Shown here: in pieces, positions 1 to 11,707 of the stretch | Layout of the letters: every line of letters begins with the position of its first letter | How positions within the stretch are numbered: position 1 is the stretch's first letter | From: Parastagonospora avenae f. sp. tritici 18332-5 | Lineage: Eukaryota > Ascomycota > Dothideomycetes > Pleosporales > Phaeosphaeriaceae | NCBI GenBank assembly: GCA_022559985.1 | Contig: JAFJTR010000009.1 | Span: 310,001-374,000 of the forward strand | DNA: 64,000 nt | Direction: 5' to 3' | Notes under the pieces: model-generated | Seen by the model: the letters and a program-made list of their open reading frames with translations, nothing else | Told to the model about the DNA's origin: nothing | Databases searched by the model: none | Position numbers and translations under genes: made by a program

Positions 1-724
1 CCATGTTTGAATTCTCTCCAGGTGCGCCTGACGAAGAGTCTGATGTTCGTTAAGTCCTTGAGGAAGCAGAAGACCCCAAAGAACACAACAGCATCTGAAG
101 TCTCTGGCTTGTATTCCACATTCTTCTCGACTTGAAAGTGACAGGAATTGAGTCTGGGACGTCTTCCAATTCACTGGTCTCCTCAAGCTCGAGACACTCA
201 AATATGATGGTGACCTTCTTCACAGTCCCTTTGGTCGATGCTGTAGGTTGCTGCTTCTTCGATTGATGCTTGTTGAGCGCTTGGAGAGTATCCTCCAATA
301 CTTCAATGAAGTGTTGGTGACGTTCGTTGTTGCCTTTCATGGTATTTTCTGCGCCATCTTGGTTCATCATGTACCATGCCGCGCAATCTTTGCGCCCTCG
401 GATGACGGCGCTCAGTGTCGTAAAAACCGAGCGCGGTACTTCGATATTGCCGACGCTGGAAACGGCTTTTGCGAGCTTGACGAAAGCGCTGATGGGGATC
501 TCGTATGTAGTAGTGACTGCGCTCAGCCCAGCGTTCTTCGCCTCTTTCCTAGCCTTGCCTTTAAGTCGACCGCCAGCAATTGGAATCTTCTCTTGCAGAC
601 CGGCGGCGAACACATCTTGAACCTTGCTAGTGGCGCGTGCCGTACCCGCCAGCCATTGTACAAAGTTTTCCGTGCCCTTTTTGTACTTTCGATAGGTGTC
701 CGAGAGCGGAGGTAGGGTGCTCAT
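1..724 (-). pseudogene. DUF6604-domain protein, 5' part, cut by window edge and frame-broken
   Basis: The ATG lies at 722-724 and the reading runs leftwards out of the window. The first residues include Tyr-Arg-Lys-Tyr-Lys-Lys-Gly-Thr and a nearby Trp-Leu, the N-terminal signature of the fungal DUF6604 family (function unknown). A clear family motif, VFFGVFCFLKDLTNIRLFV, is present near positions 50-85 but in another frame from the ATG. A one-base-type frame break near 120-130 therefore separates the two parts, and I see no intron that repairs it. The protein is closely related to the next locus (1240-3961), so the two look like an old tandem duplication. The locus may be a pseudogene or hold a sequence error; its 3' end is not visible. 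Confidence 0.6.
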
Positions 725-1239
725 CGTGTTGCGCGTGAGCTGATCGCTCAGTGCCTGGACGGTGAGGCGGCACTATCGTATGGCGAAGAGAGTGTCCAAA
801 ATATCTGCGGGATGCATTCGGTAGGCAGAGACTTACCCAAGGAAACGGTGTGAGTGCGCAAAGCCGTCCGGCACATTGGTCGGCCCGGCAACCTGTAGTC
901 AAAGGCGGTGACCATGGTCGCCTTCACCTTGGGGCAGTGCCGAGATTGAGGTGCGCTAAGAAGCCCGTTTGCGCGCGGAACAAACATGAGATTTCTGCCA
1001 AGTATGGGTGTCTTGTGTAGAGGCACCATACGTCACTGACGAAGTGAATGTGTGAACGGTCAGAGGTGAGAGTGGCACGAAGAGTTTAGACAAAACAGAA
1101 ATATGAGGAATATTCAACACAGAAGTCGAGCTAGTGTAAGCGAAAAGGTGTAAGAATGACATGTTATAGGCCGATGTAGAAGCCATGAGGACGTGAGAGT
1201 TTGCCCCGACGCCAGTTATGAGGAGTGAGGATGTTACTG
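725..1239. other. Intergenic, no gene seen
   Basis: This lies between two tandem minus-strand DUF6604 loci and should hold the promoter of the left one. Short open frames exist on the minus strand but have no recognisable motif, no plausible splicing and no family signal. Confidence 0.4.
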
Positions 1240-3961
1240 ATCTTCATAGGAGAACTTACATCCATACAAGCTATACCATGCAACCCTCCAAGCCAATGCC
1301 ACCCAGTCTTCGCCATACACCTTTATCCAGTGTCTACCAAAGATCCAGTCCAAGGTGACGCGCAATCCCTTCCAAGTTGTCCGTATTCCAAGGAATAGTC
1401 ATGAGGTTCTGCATGAACTTGTCGCAAGCCTGGTCTTCCAGGATTTGTTTCTCCGTCTTGAGCTCGGAAGCCAGCGCAAGATACTCATATGCCCCGCGAG
1501 TAAAAGGTTGATCCAGTCGTTCGGGCTTTCAGGCGAGTTCGGACCTCCAAAAGTGGCAGCAGTGGAAGCGAATTCTGCCTCATTTGCCGGATTGCGTGGC
1601 AAAGCTGCGATGCGTTGGTCAGCGACGGCGCGAGTGTAGGATAGATTGCCTAGACACTTGATGATCTGCTGGATGAGTGACCAAGCTTCCGGACGTGTTC
1701 CGGCGACACCATAGAAAGGGTCCCGTGGAAATGAAGAAGACAGAAATGCGTCGAAGGCAAAGCACGTGTAAGCCTCATCATGAATGTAGGCCTCGCCTGG
1801 ACAGGCTCGATCTATTGTGCTCAACACAATGCGGAGGATCTGCATGGAGATTACGCCTAGAGTCATGGTGTCGAACCCAAAAGCGAACTCATCCGCCTTC
1901 ACGGCGTCGTAGTATATGGATGGTGTCGGGAGAGGGGTGAGGTCCCTGTTTGCGGCATTTTGAGCTGCTCTTTGAGACTCGATATCCTTGCTCAAATCAT
2001 TTACGCGTCGCCGAACAAGACGTTCTAGAATGACTACTGGTTATAAACTGGTACTATTCCCGGAACCCAGCCTTAATCGACTCATGCCTTCATGGCGGTA
2101 GTATTGCTGAACAAGCGTCGAGAAAATCGAGAGGAATCGGGTGCTCGCGTGAGTCCTCGGCATGTTCGAAGATGTGCTACGCTTCTGGCGTATTCGGCGT
2201 GCGGTTTCACTTGGTCTCTCGCCAGCAAATAAGCTCAGGCGCTTAAAGCAGCCTTCCAAGCCTCTCGGCCGTTCTCTAACAAAGATATTAAACACGCCTT
2301 GCTGTTTGATGATGTATTCAAGGTCGGCCCACTTGTAGCGTGGCGATAGCAATTGCTGCTGAAGCCCCGCATTATACAGATGGCACGAAAACATGACACG
2401 CTCCTGAGTTCCTGCCGACTCAATGCCGAAAAGATGTGCCTGGGTGAGAAAAGAATGGATCAAGATGCCGCATGCAGCAGGATAATTCTCAAAGAAGGAG
2501 TTCTCCTCTGCATCAGAAGCCATTCGCAAAGGATCATTGCTGTTCGATCCATTCGCATGCATTGCCATCGCTCGAAGCAACTTTTCGACTTCAGCCTTGG
2601 ACTTGTCGTACCAGAGGTGATCTATGTGGTCAGAATACGACTTTGTGAAGTCGACGTGGGCCTCAAGTCCAGCGTAGAGTCTGTCGCACGTTTCGACAAG
2701 CTCTTTGTGACCCCGACGAACTCCGGATCCTAGCTCTCGATGCCTGTCGATCAACATTTGGAATGCGAATACAATCCATGACGGCGCGTTTCCTTAATCG
2801 TCCGCAGCTTTTATCGCCTTGAGTAACAAGTCATTATGCTGTGCCGTGAGGCCTTCGACGACTTCAATGCGCATCATCGTGATGAATGATTCTAGACAAT
2901 GCTTCATGTGTGATTGCTCTGTCTCCACAGCCTGGCTACTGGGATTCGAAAGAACGTGTGTTGTTGCTGGGTTTTAGAACAGATGCCCTGTGAAGTAGAT
3001 ATCGAGTGTTTCTTTGCAGCAGAAAGTTTCTGGAGAGAGCTGGAAGCCATCCAAGATGTACCAGCCCGAGATGTCTCTTGAGTCAGAAGAATTGTTTGTA
3101 CGTGTACGGTCGTTAAGGTAAAGTAGAGTTTCTACCACCTTGTTATGTGTATCGAATTAAAGTAGTCGATAAGAAATGCTTCATTGACGCGGCGCAAGGT
3201 TTCGATCGCGATGTTCGCCGTGACACTCGCCGTTGCCAGCGTTACCCTACGCTCTTTCCAGTCACGCCAACTCCGATGAACGAACAGTCGTATCACAGTG
3301 AGGTTTTTCAAGAAGCAGAATACGGCGAACGACCTCTCTTGCTGTCGTTGCTCTGGCGACTGTTCGATGGCGTACTTCGTGGGTCGTGTAGCTTGCATGG
3401 GAAGATGAGAGGCACCAGAGATAGGCACTGTATCTTCTGTAGTTTCTATCTCTTCCGGATGGAGATATTCGAAGATGTTTGACGTATCTTCGCGATACAT
3501 GTGCGGTTCGTACTCTTTGGCAGTTGGGATTGCGTCGTGACCAGGACGCTTGAGTGTGGTGTAAACGTGCTGCAAGGCATCGATGAAGTACTATGCCCTT
3601 CATCAGTCTTGATGTGCTCGCTCGACCTTTCAGGCTGATATCTGTAGAATGCTGCGCACTCTTTCCTTGCCTTAATCATGTCCCATAAGATGATCTCAAT
3701 GTCCCGAGACATCTTGATGCCCGCCTTGGAAAGGATCACTGCCAAATCACGGAATGAGCTCAAAGGAATTTTGGCATGGCGTATCGAGCCATCCGCTTGG
3801 CGAGCCTCTGTGCGGGCTTTCCCTTTGAGTCGCGGACCTTTGATCAAGAGATGGTCGATGTTTTGATACTTCGCTGACGTTGTCGCCATCCACGAAACAA
3901 ATATAGCGCACCCTTTCTTGTATCGCTTGTATGTGTCCACCAGTATTGAGGAGGCCTCCAT
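1240..3961 (-). pseudogene. DUF6604-domain pseudogene
   Basis: The ATG at 3959-3961 starts a DUF6604 N-terminus (Tyr-Lys-Arg-Tyr-Lys-Lys-Gly-Cys, then Phe-Val-Ser-Trp). Family-like sequence then continues across the whole span but never in one frame. Frame breaks are visible near 3590-3600 (before FIDALQHVYTTLK), near 3140-3160 and near 1500 (before TRGAYEYLALASELKTE). Two in-frame TAA stops sit at 2974-2976 and 2794-2796 inside an otherwise smooth reading that includes the FAFQMLIDRHRELG segment. The motif SFAVFCFLKNLTVIRLFV (3270-3320) matches the left DUF6604 locus. No set of introns restores one frame, so I call a decayed gene. The 3' limit near 1240 is approximate. Confidence 0.8.
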
Positions 3962-4808
3962 GATATGTGCACTTATAGAAATCCCAGAAGCGTTCTGATG
4001 GGATGTTCGACGAGAGGGTAGGGGTTGACCAAAACGAGCCGGAGAGCTGGGGTTCTGTAAGAAAGAATCGAAAAGAAGAGTGGTTGGGATTTATACACCG
4101 CGTGCCCTAACATAGCTCCGCAACGGTCCTAGAAAGTGAAAGAGTAACGTCGCAGAAGGGAGAAACGACACCGTTGACGCCCCTGATAGGCCATGACATA
4201 CTCACTACTTCGGATTCCACCACGTAGTTGCATATCGGTCAGCATTATACCTTATATCATATATATTCATCGGAGCTCTGATTGTTGGATCAGGTCGATA
4301 CCCACCAGATGTGGGCATGCAGGCTGCTCATATACCCATGAGCAGGTGTTTGCTGATGATTGTTAAGATGGTAGCAAACCAACGCTAATCCGCGGAGCAT
4401 GGCAGTCAGGAGTTGCATAGTCCGTCCTTTACCAAGTTCCATCTAGGTGCTGCGATGATTCGTGCACGCCGTTGAAAACACTCGAGTATTGTCTTGGGAT
4501 GACTTTAGTTTTCTAGCTTCTTTTCAGCGCTCCAGTACGTAATGATTAGCTGAAGAGTCTATTCAGGCTCGTATTAAACATATCAGCTGCTTCCTGATAG
4601 CAGAACGAGTTTAAACAGAGCGCGCACGAATTACTGGGGCAGCTGGTGCTCTGGTTGTGCCCGCAATGTTATTGCATTTCGATCAGCGAGGAGGCGACCG
4701 AGATCGATTCGACAGTAGACCAAAGATGGAGAACGATAAGAAGTATGTGTGCATTGGGTGTAAGATGACTACACCGTGTGTTCACGATTGTCGTTGATCA
4801 TCCTTCAG
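3962..4808. other. Intergenic, no gene seen
   Basis: This is the upstream region of the DUF6604 pseudogene on one side and of the mL40 gene on the other. It is locally AT-richer around 4230-4280. I found no coding frame, RNA gene or clear repeat. Confidence 0.4.
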
Positions 4809-4952
4809 ATGTCTTCTCAGACGTCGTCGGACCTCCGCATCGCGCTAAACCCTTTTAGCGACGACAAGGATCTACCTACTGGAAACTCAAAATCTACCAA
4901 CACCACGCCTCCAGCATCACCAGAGCCATTGCACATCCACATCCTACAATGA
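4809..4952 (+). other. Upstream ORF overlapping the mL40 start (ATGA)
   Basis: An ATG at 4809 opens a 47-codon frame whose TGA (4950-4952) overlaps the ATG (4949-4951) of the mL40 gene in the four bases ATGA. The ATG follows directly after CCTTCAG, so this could alternatively be the beginning of an exon. The peptide has no recognised family. If transcribed as part of the mL40 leader it would be a translated uORF with stop-start overlap. Confidence 0.4.
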
Positions 4953-5626
4953 ACCTCTCCCCCTTCCGCCCGGTCCTCCGACCATTCAAAACACCAACTC
5001 GCATACCCTCCACCTTCCACCGCCCCGCACAATGCCTCGAGCAAAGAACACCCGCAACAACATCCCCATTCTCATCAACATCACCAATGCAGAAGCGCAA
5101 GAAAGGCCCCGGTCAAGATCCTAGAATCAGTGTGTCCCCTCTATTTCCTACCCCCACCTTAGACCTCTTATCCCAACCCTCCTCCAAATAGCCAACGTCA
5201 TGCTAATACCCACCGCCAGCATCAATCCGCTACCACCTCTCTCACCCCCTAACCCCGCGCCCCCTCCATTTCTCCCGCAACCGCTCCCTCCGCCACTGGA
5301 CCATCCACCGCGCCTGGCTCCTCTTTCTGCGCAAGCGCCGCGCCGCCGAGCAGCTCGAGCTCGAGCGCCAGTACATGTCGATGCGCGCGGCCTGCGAGCA
5401 CCTGCGGCTCATGGACAGCCACGGAAATCGCGTGGATGAGAGCAAGGCGGGTGGGCAGGGGCCGGATCCGGGCACGGTTGGAGAGGGAGGAAAGGATGTG
5501 GGTAGGTTGTATCGCAGTGCGATGATTAAGAGGGGAATTTGGGGGAGTGTGCCGGTGGAGTATGCAAGGTTGCAGACGGATTTTCCGGGGAGGGAGGGGT
5601 GGAATCATGGGTGGACGAGGAATTGA
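4949..5626 (+). CDS. MRPL28: Mitochondrial large-subunit ribosomal protein mL40 (MRPL28 family)
   Basis: Two exons, 4949-5129 and 5220-5626, joined by a 90-bp intron (GTGTGT...GCCAG), give 195 residues. The N-terminus is Arg/Pro/Ser-rich with few acids, as expected for a mitochondrial targeting peptide, followed by a Lys-rich stretch. Exon 2 carries the family core: an RYHLSHPLTPRPLHFSRNRS segment, then HWTIHRAW, a basic helix and ELERQYMSMRAACEHLR. This is the yeast MRPL28 / human MRPL40 family, a structural component of the mitoribosomal large subunit. The start was chosen because it is the first ATG in frame and gives the presequence. The gene is convergent with rho2. Function is assigned by recognised family motifs only. 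Confidence 0.85.
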
Positions 5627-6086
5627 GGGGATGAGAGGGGGGAGGGTGTATGATATGTGTATCTGTTCTCGAATAACTATGCACCGGAACTTCGCAACAT
5701 CAAAGACCACGAAGACATGATTGCGGGGCAAAAATGTGGTATATGATACGATTAGCATTTCCATATACGTCACCATCTCCTCGTGCTCTCTAGCTGAGCC
5801 CCAAACCCCCCTTCCTTCTTGCTAACGGCAAAAATCTACCCAAAAGCCTAAAATATGCACACAAGATAGTAATGAGCGGAAGATGATGGGGTCATCATCG
5901 TCATTAAAAGGTTGTTTCTCGGGATCCCATGCTGAATGTGTTCGGAACAAAGAAGCAGAACATTCTCCATCCACAAGGCTTTTCAACGAAGCGCTCAAAA
6001 CGCCTGGATGATTCAACTCCGTAAAAACACCGCCCAATGCATTGACGTACGAAAGTGTGGAGGTCGACTCCGGGAGGGTGGGTTGC
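5627..6086. other. Convergent 3' regions of mL40 and rho2
   Basis: Both neighbours end into this stretch, which should hold their 3' UTRs and polyadenylation signals. Open frames crossing it overlap the coding ends and show no family signal. Confidence 0.4.
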
Positions 6087-7227
6087 TTATAGGATAACGC
6101 AGCAGCCATTGGTCTCCTTCTTGTCGACGGACAGAAGGGCAGCGCGGGTGGCAGCTTCGAAAACGTCGTCGACGCCGTCGCCAGTCAAGGAACTGCACTC
6201 GAGGTATTTTCGCGCGCCGATCATCTCCTTCATATCGCTCCCCTGCTTCGGCGTGGTGAATCGAAGAGACTTTTTGCGCATTTCCTCCTGGGCAAGTGGA
6301 TCGTCACGAAGATCTTTCTTCAAACCAACTAGGATAATTGGCACCCCTTGGCATCGTTCGCGGGCCTCCTCAGACCACTTGTGCTTAACGTTCTCGAGCG
6401 AGTCCGGTGAATCGACGGAGAAGCCGATGAGGAGCACGTGTGCTTTGCTGTAGGCTAGCGGGCGCAGGCGTTCGTAGTCTTCTTGGCCAGCCGTATCCCA
6501 CAATGCTAATTGTACAGACTTTCCGTCTACTCTGCAGTCGGTTACGTAGTTCTCGAATACGGTCGGGACATAACGCTAGACAACAGTAAGAATGTAACGC
6601 GAGCCAGTAACATTGATTGAGCACCTACTGTCGGGAAGTAGCCAAGCGTGAATACGCTCAGTAAACTAGTCTTGCCGCAAGCACCGTCGCCAATGATGAC
6701 TAGCTTCCTATGGTCTGATCAGCATCATGAAGCGGAAGAATTGTGTCACGTATTCGGTGAAATGGTATGAAACAGGCTAGAGATATTGAATGTCGAAGCG
6801 TAGGAATGTTCGGGAAGCGCGTCGTCCAAGCAAAGCATCGACAGCGCGCGGGTCGATAAAATGTGGGCATGGGGACGCTGTAGGCGTTGCTATTTTTAGG
6901 CAGAGTGTCTTCCGACCAGGATAAGCCAATGCAAGCTCGGACGCACGCCGGGGTCTGCACCAGCTACGAACGAACTATGGCTGCATGTCCAGACCGGAGA
7001 AGCTCGATGGAACTTGGAACAGACGAGAAAGTGGGCGGACCGCGCAAAAGGGAGAAGAAGCGAGAAAAGACGAGAAATATCGCGCACGTGCGAAAGGAGC
7101 GAAATGCAGGCAGAGACATGAAAAGCAGACGATATAGATTTTGGACCAGGGTATTGAGGATTGTGAATTTGACTGAGACATTTACGTACCTTCGCATGAC
7201 GGGCTCGCCATTCTGCTGTTGTGACAT
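6087..7227 (-). CDS. rho2: Rho-family GTPase Rho2
   Basis: Three exons on the minus strand (7227-7190, 6707-6629, 6575-6087) give 201 residues. The P-loop GDGACGKTSLL follows the first splice. Exon 3 begins at RYVPTVFENYV (switch I/effector region) and contains WDTAGQEDYERLRPLAY (switch II) and a Thr/Lys-rich guanine-binding stretch. The protein ends in CCVIL, a CaaX box with a Leu that favours geranylgeranylation, so it should be membrane-attached. The sequence resembles Rho2 (LVGLKKDLR and YLECSSLTGDGVDDVFEAA) more than Rho1 or Cdc42. Rho2 acts in cell-wall integrity and alpha-glucan synthesis in other fungi. The first intron is long (482 bp), the second 53 bp. It is divergently placed to NST1. 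Confidence 0.92.
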
Positions 7228-8194
7228 GGTGACTGCGTCGAGTAGTGACTTTTGCGATTGGACGGTATGCGCTTGGCCAACAAGTAGAAGAGATCGTCCG
7301 GACAGGAATTGGTCGTCGGGCGTGGAGCGGGTGATCTCGTGCGAAGAAGTGCGAGGTGCAGAGACAAACGTGCACAGTGGTATGAGATGTGCGGTCTTCC
7401 AAGAAGTGCGCTACGTGCAGCGAGAGTCGGTGTCTGGCGGCGGGAACTGGTTGGTCTGGTCGCGGGAGGTAGCAAACGAACGCTTCTCAAGGTAAGACTA
7501 GTGTCGCCCAGCGAAGGGTGCCACAGAAAGGAAGCGACAGAGTGCGGGCGGGCGGTGTGCCGTGTGCAGTGTGTAGTGGTGCAGGCGGAGTGCGGCGAGG
7601 AGAAGTGTGATAGAGTCGAGGGGGAGAGGAGACAGGTGGTAGAGTCCGAGTCGCAGAGCACGAGAGGCGGACGAGGGCTTTAATAATGGACGGGACCGGG
7701 GCACGCGCGCGCACGAGCTGGGGCAAGCGGCGTGTGGAATACGGCGGGATGTGGGTAGCGTGATGGGCGGGAGACGTGTCGGAGGTGTTGAGAGCTGCGA
7801 TGGCTGCTGAGAGTCCCGACTGCGCCTTCCTTCCCTGAGCGGCAGCCAGGGACGCTGCTGCCACTGCCAAGCTCAAACCGCCGCGCTAGGGCTGGCTGCT
7901 ACGCTCCGCCATCTCAACACCGACGACCACAAGCCGAGTGAGCAGACGACACTGACGCCATATTTTCTCCACCGCCCGCTGCCGCCCCCGAGCGGAGAGC
8001 CTGCCACCACCGACACGCCCACACAGTTCGTGCCCTGCCCCCCTCAATCCCGTGCCCTCATCACTTTTGCTCCCTCGCACGACCCACCCTAGCTCCCGTA
8101 GCAGCCATATCTGCGCCTGTCACACACCCGTCACAGCCAGACACTCCCCTAACCGTCCCTACCAGTACCTCTCCCCCCCTCAACCCCCCGATCC
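7228..8194. promoter_or_regulatory. Divergent promoter region, rho2 / NST1
   Basis: This 967-bp stretch separates the start codons of rho2 (minus) and NST1 (plus), so it should contain both promoters and 5' leaders. The part before NST1 is C-rich with pyrimidine tracts (8041-8190), typical of fungal leaders. Open frames here lack family signals. Confidence 0.5.
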
Positions 8195-11100
8195 ATGGCC
8201 CAGGGCACCAAGGCCCCCGCCGCAGCGATGCCGCCCAACGGCTCCGTCCTCAACATGCCAGCCCTGAGCGCCGTCAACCGCAAGAAGCAGAAGCGGCGCG
8301 AGAAGGAAGCCGCGAAGAAGGCCGCCCAGGATTCTTCGCCGCCCGCGACGCTGCGGAACGGTGTGTCCAGTGGTTCCACCCACTTGCCTGCCAATGCAGC
8401 CCACACCCGCCAGCCCGCACCGCACTACGACGATCCCGAGCTAGACGAGCCACAGTACGACGACGACGACGATGCCGACTTCTACTCGGACGAGGACGCG
8501 GAGCACTACGAGCATGCATATGGCACGAATGGCCACTACCAACAGGGCTACGCGCATGCGCCAATATCGAGCAGCAGCAAGAAGCCGCGCAAGAAGAAGA
8601 AAGGCGCTGCCGCACATCCCCCGCACGCCTTCACGCAACACGTTGCACCGCGCCATAGCCCAGCACCCAATCATTCCATGGCGACCTCAGGCCCGAAGAG
8701 CATATGGAACACGTCCACGGTGGAGGAGCGGGAGCGTATTCGCGAGTTCTGGCTGTCCCTCGGAGAAGACGAGCGCAAGTCGCTCGTCAAAATCGAGAAG
8801 GAGGCTGTCCTGCGCAAGATGAAGGAGCAACAGAAGCACTCGTGCAGCTGTTCGGTGTGTGGGAGGAAGCGCACCGCGATCGAGGAGGAGCTAGAGGTCC
8901 TCTACGATGCATACTATGAAGAACTCGAGCAGTACGCGCACCTCCAGCAAGACGTTGGTCGGTTCTTGCCTGATGCTAATCTCGGTCATGTTCGTAGTGC
9001 CCCTCACCCGCGGCCCCTGATGACCACCCACCCGCCCCCGGGCCCCTACGACGACGATGAGGAAGACGAGTACTCCGGCGAAGAAGACGAAGAAGACTAT
9101 TCAAATAGTGAGATATCGTCCGACGGCGACTACGATTCCGAAGACCGCAGTCTTCCTCCGCCAGACGCCGCCGACTTCTTACGATTTGGGAGTAGTTTGA
9201 CAGTCAAAGGTACATGGCACTCGGATTGCACGTAGAAATATGCTGATTTCCGGTCTTAGGCGGTATTCTGACAGTCGCAGACGATCTGCTGAAAAATGAC
9301 GGGAAGAAGTTCATCGAGATGATGGAGCAGCTTGCCGAGCGTCGAATGCAGAGAGAGGAGGAGGCTAACTTCCATGCGCACCCGAGCATGCATCGGTACA
9401 ACAGTGCACATAACCATGCCCCGCAGCCAGAAGAGGAAGAGTACGATGACGAGGTCGACGAGGAGGAAGGCTTCGAGGATGAGGACTACGAGGAAGATGA
9501 TGAGGACGAAGACGTGCGTATCAGTTGTCGGATCCCGTGATTTGACTAATAAGGTGCAGGAGGCTATGACCGAGGAGCAGCGAATGGAGGAGGGTCGACG
9601 GATGTTCCAGATATTTGCAGCGCGAATGTTTGAACAGCGCGTATTACAAGCCTATCGAGAAAAGGTCGCCGCCGAACGGCAAAAACGGTTACTCGAGGAA
9701 TTGGAGGAGGAGAACGAGAAGAAGGACCTTAAGGAGGCTAAAAAGGCAAAGGAAGCCCAGAAGCGCAAGGAGAAGAAGGAGAAGCAACGGCAGATCAAAG
9801 CAGAAGAAAAGGCCAAGAAAGACGCAGAGCTCGCTGCGAAAGAGGCTGAGCTCAAGGCTGCCGAGGAGAAGCGCTTGGAAGAACAGCGAAAGAAGCGAGA
9901 AGAGCAAAGGAAGAAGAAAGAGGCAGAGCGCAAGGCCCAGGAGGAGGAGAAGCAGCGCAAGGAAGCTGAGCGCCAGAAGCGGCTGCAGGAAGAGCGTGAC
10001 CGACAGCAGGAATTGGAGAGGAAAGCTCGCGAGCAGAAAGCGCTAGAGAAGAAGGTCAAAGATGATGCCAAGCGAAAGGAACGGGAGGAGCGGGAAGCTA
10101 AGGAGAAAGAGGCTCGGGAGAAGAAGGCCCACGACGACAGCCAGCGCAAGGAGCGTGAAGTACGAGCCAAGGCCGACAAGGACCGTACGCGCAAGGACGA
10201 CTTACAAGGCGTTGTCCCTAATGCTGTTCTTGGAGCACGGAAACCGTCTCAGACAGTGGCTCCCGCGCTACCACCTCAACTGCTGAAGCAGACCTCCTCG
10301 ACAGGTATACCATCACCACACGTAACTCCAGCTGTTCCCAAGGCACCCACACCGAGTCGACCTCGACAGACATCACGGCAAGGCTCCCATGGTTCCTCTC
10401 CCAAGACTCCGCAGGTCGCGCCTGGTACCAGCAAGTCCATGTCTCCTACGTCGCAAGTGCAGGGCAACATGATGCCAAAGTCTATCTTGACTAAGCCAGC
10501 AAACTTGCAGCACGCGGGTCATCACCCGCTAGGCCAGCCGTCCTCCCCGATGCCGCCAATAGGGCCCCCGCCTGGCCTACCAGGCCCACCGGGGTTGGGT
10601 ATGGGTTTGCCTCCGGGACTAAACGGGTTTCCTGGCCCAGGTTCAATGCTGCCGAATATGATGAGTCCCCGACCAGGCATGCCCTTTTTCCCTCAGCCGC
10701 CTGTGCCTCAAGCATTTCGTGGGTTTCCACCACCAGGCATGGCAGGCCCTCGGGGATTTCCCATAGACGGACCGCCAGGTCTGGGACCAATGCCAGGATT
10801 TGCTGGACCTAACCAGGCACCTCCATTTGGAATGGGCCCACCAACACAGCACTCACGGCAAGGGTCAGGGTCGTTCGCCAGCATGGATGTACCCATCTCA
10901 GCACCAGCAGCGCAGCCAATTCATCGACCAGCGCCTATTCAGCGGCCTTCTAGTGTGAAGCCGCACGACGGCAACAAGCATGGTCAAGACTCCGATGTTG
11001 ATGACTTGGCAGATCACCTTGGCAGCAAGGCTTTGCTAGATGAGGAGGACGTCCCTGAAATCCCTGATCGAAGGTCAAGTGTGCAACAGCATGGTTCGAT

Positions 11101-11707
11101 GAGGAGCATGCCCATTGGCTTCGGATTTCCAGACGCGCCCAATTCGCACCAATCTACTGCATTCAATGGCTTTGGTAGTGCGAACACTGCTAGCATCTGG
11201 GGCACACCACCATCGCAGGCTTTCTCGTCTGCTGCCGGCCCGTGGGGCAATTCACCGACATCTGGCTTCTTCACTAATCCTCTCACCATGAGTTCACCGC
11301 GGGTGTCAGACCATCGCGCTCCGAACGAGCCGCGCCTAGTCTGGCTTCGTCGCGTCATCTGCACAGTCTGCAAGATGCTCTCGAGCAGACACGCTGGACC
11401 AGATGGGTTCATTGATGCAAACGAGGTGCAGCAGCAGCTGGATGCGTTCCGAGATCCTCGTGAGCCTGTGGTAACACAGGAAGAGCTGAAGGAGGCCTGC
11501 GACATCATTGATGGTACTCATAACAATGGCGGGGGTTCGCTTGAATACAAGAACCTTGGTGACGGACGCCTGTCGCACATCAAGTTTGTTGACACGACAG
11601 GCCCGCCACCTGCACTTGGTGAGATTGGTAGTCCTATTCCAAGTCACAGCTTGCCGGTTGCTGGCTTTGGCGGCCGCTTCCCCGGCCTTGGACCTCAGGG
11701 CTTCTAG
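8195..11707 (+). CDS. NST1: Stress-response protein NST1
   Basis: Exons 8195-9209, 9260-9513 and 9560-11707 give about 1138 residues. The start (MAQGTKAPAAAMPPNGS) leads into VNRKKQKRREKEAAKKAA, the usual NST1 N-terminus. Acidic tracts occur near residues 80-110, 285-325 and 390-423. A Cys pair motif (CSCSVCGRKR) sits near residue 215. A long, highly charged coiled coil runs over roughly residues 424-637, followed by a Pro/Gly/Met-rich tail near 750-860 and a more folded C-terminus. NST1 proteins are associated with salt tolerance in yeast and may localise to P bodies; here that is inferred from family. Both introns have GT...AG ends (GTACAT and GTGCGT donors). Confidence 0.9.

Noticed and set aside
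5249..5776. 175-codon frame on the minus strand across mL40 exon 2
   Set aside because: Antisense to a recognised gene, low-complexity Pro/Ile/His composition, no family signal.
5822..6109. 95-codon minus-strand frame at the end of rho2
   Set aside because: Starts inside the rho2 coding end and runs through its 3' UTR; no family signal.
9652..10194. 180-codon Ser/Phe-rich frame antisense to NST1
   Set aside because: Mirror image of the Lys/Glu-rich coiled coil; composition is a by-product.
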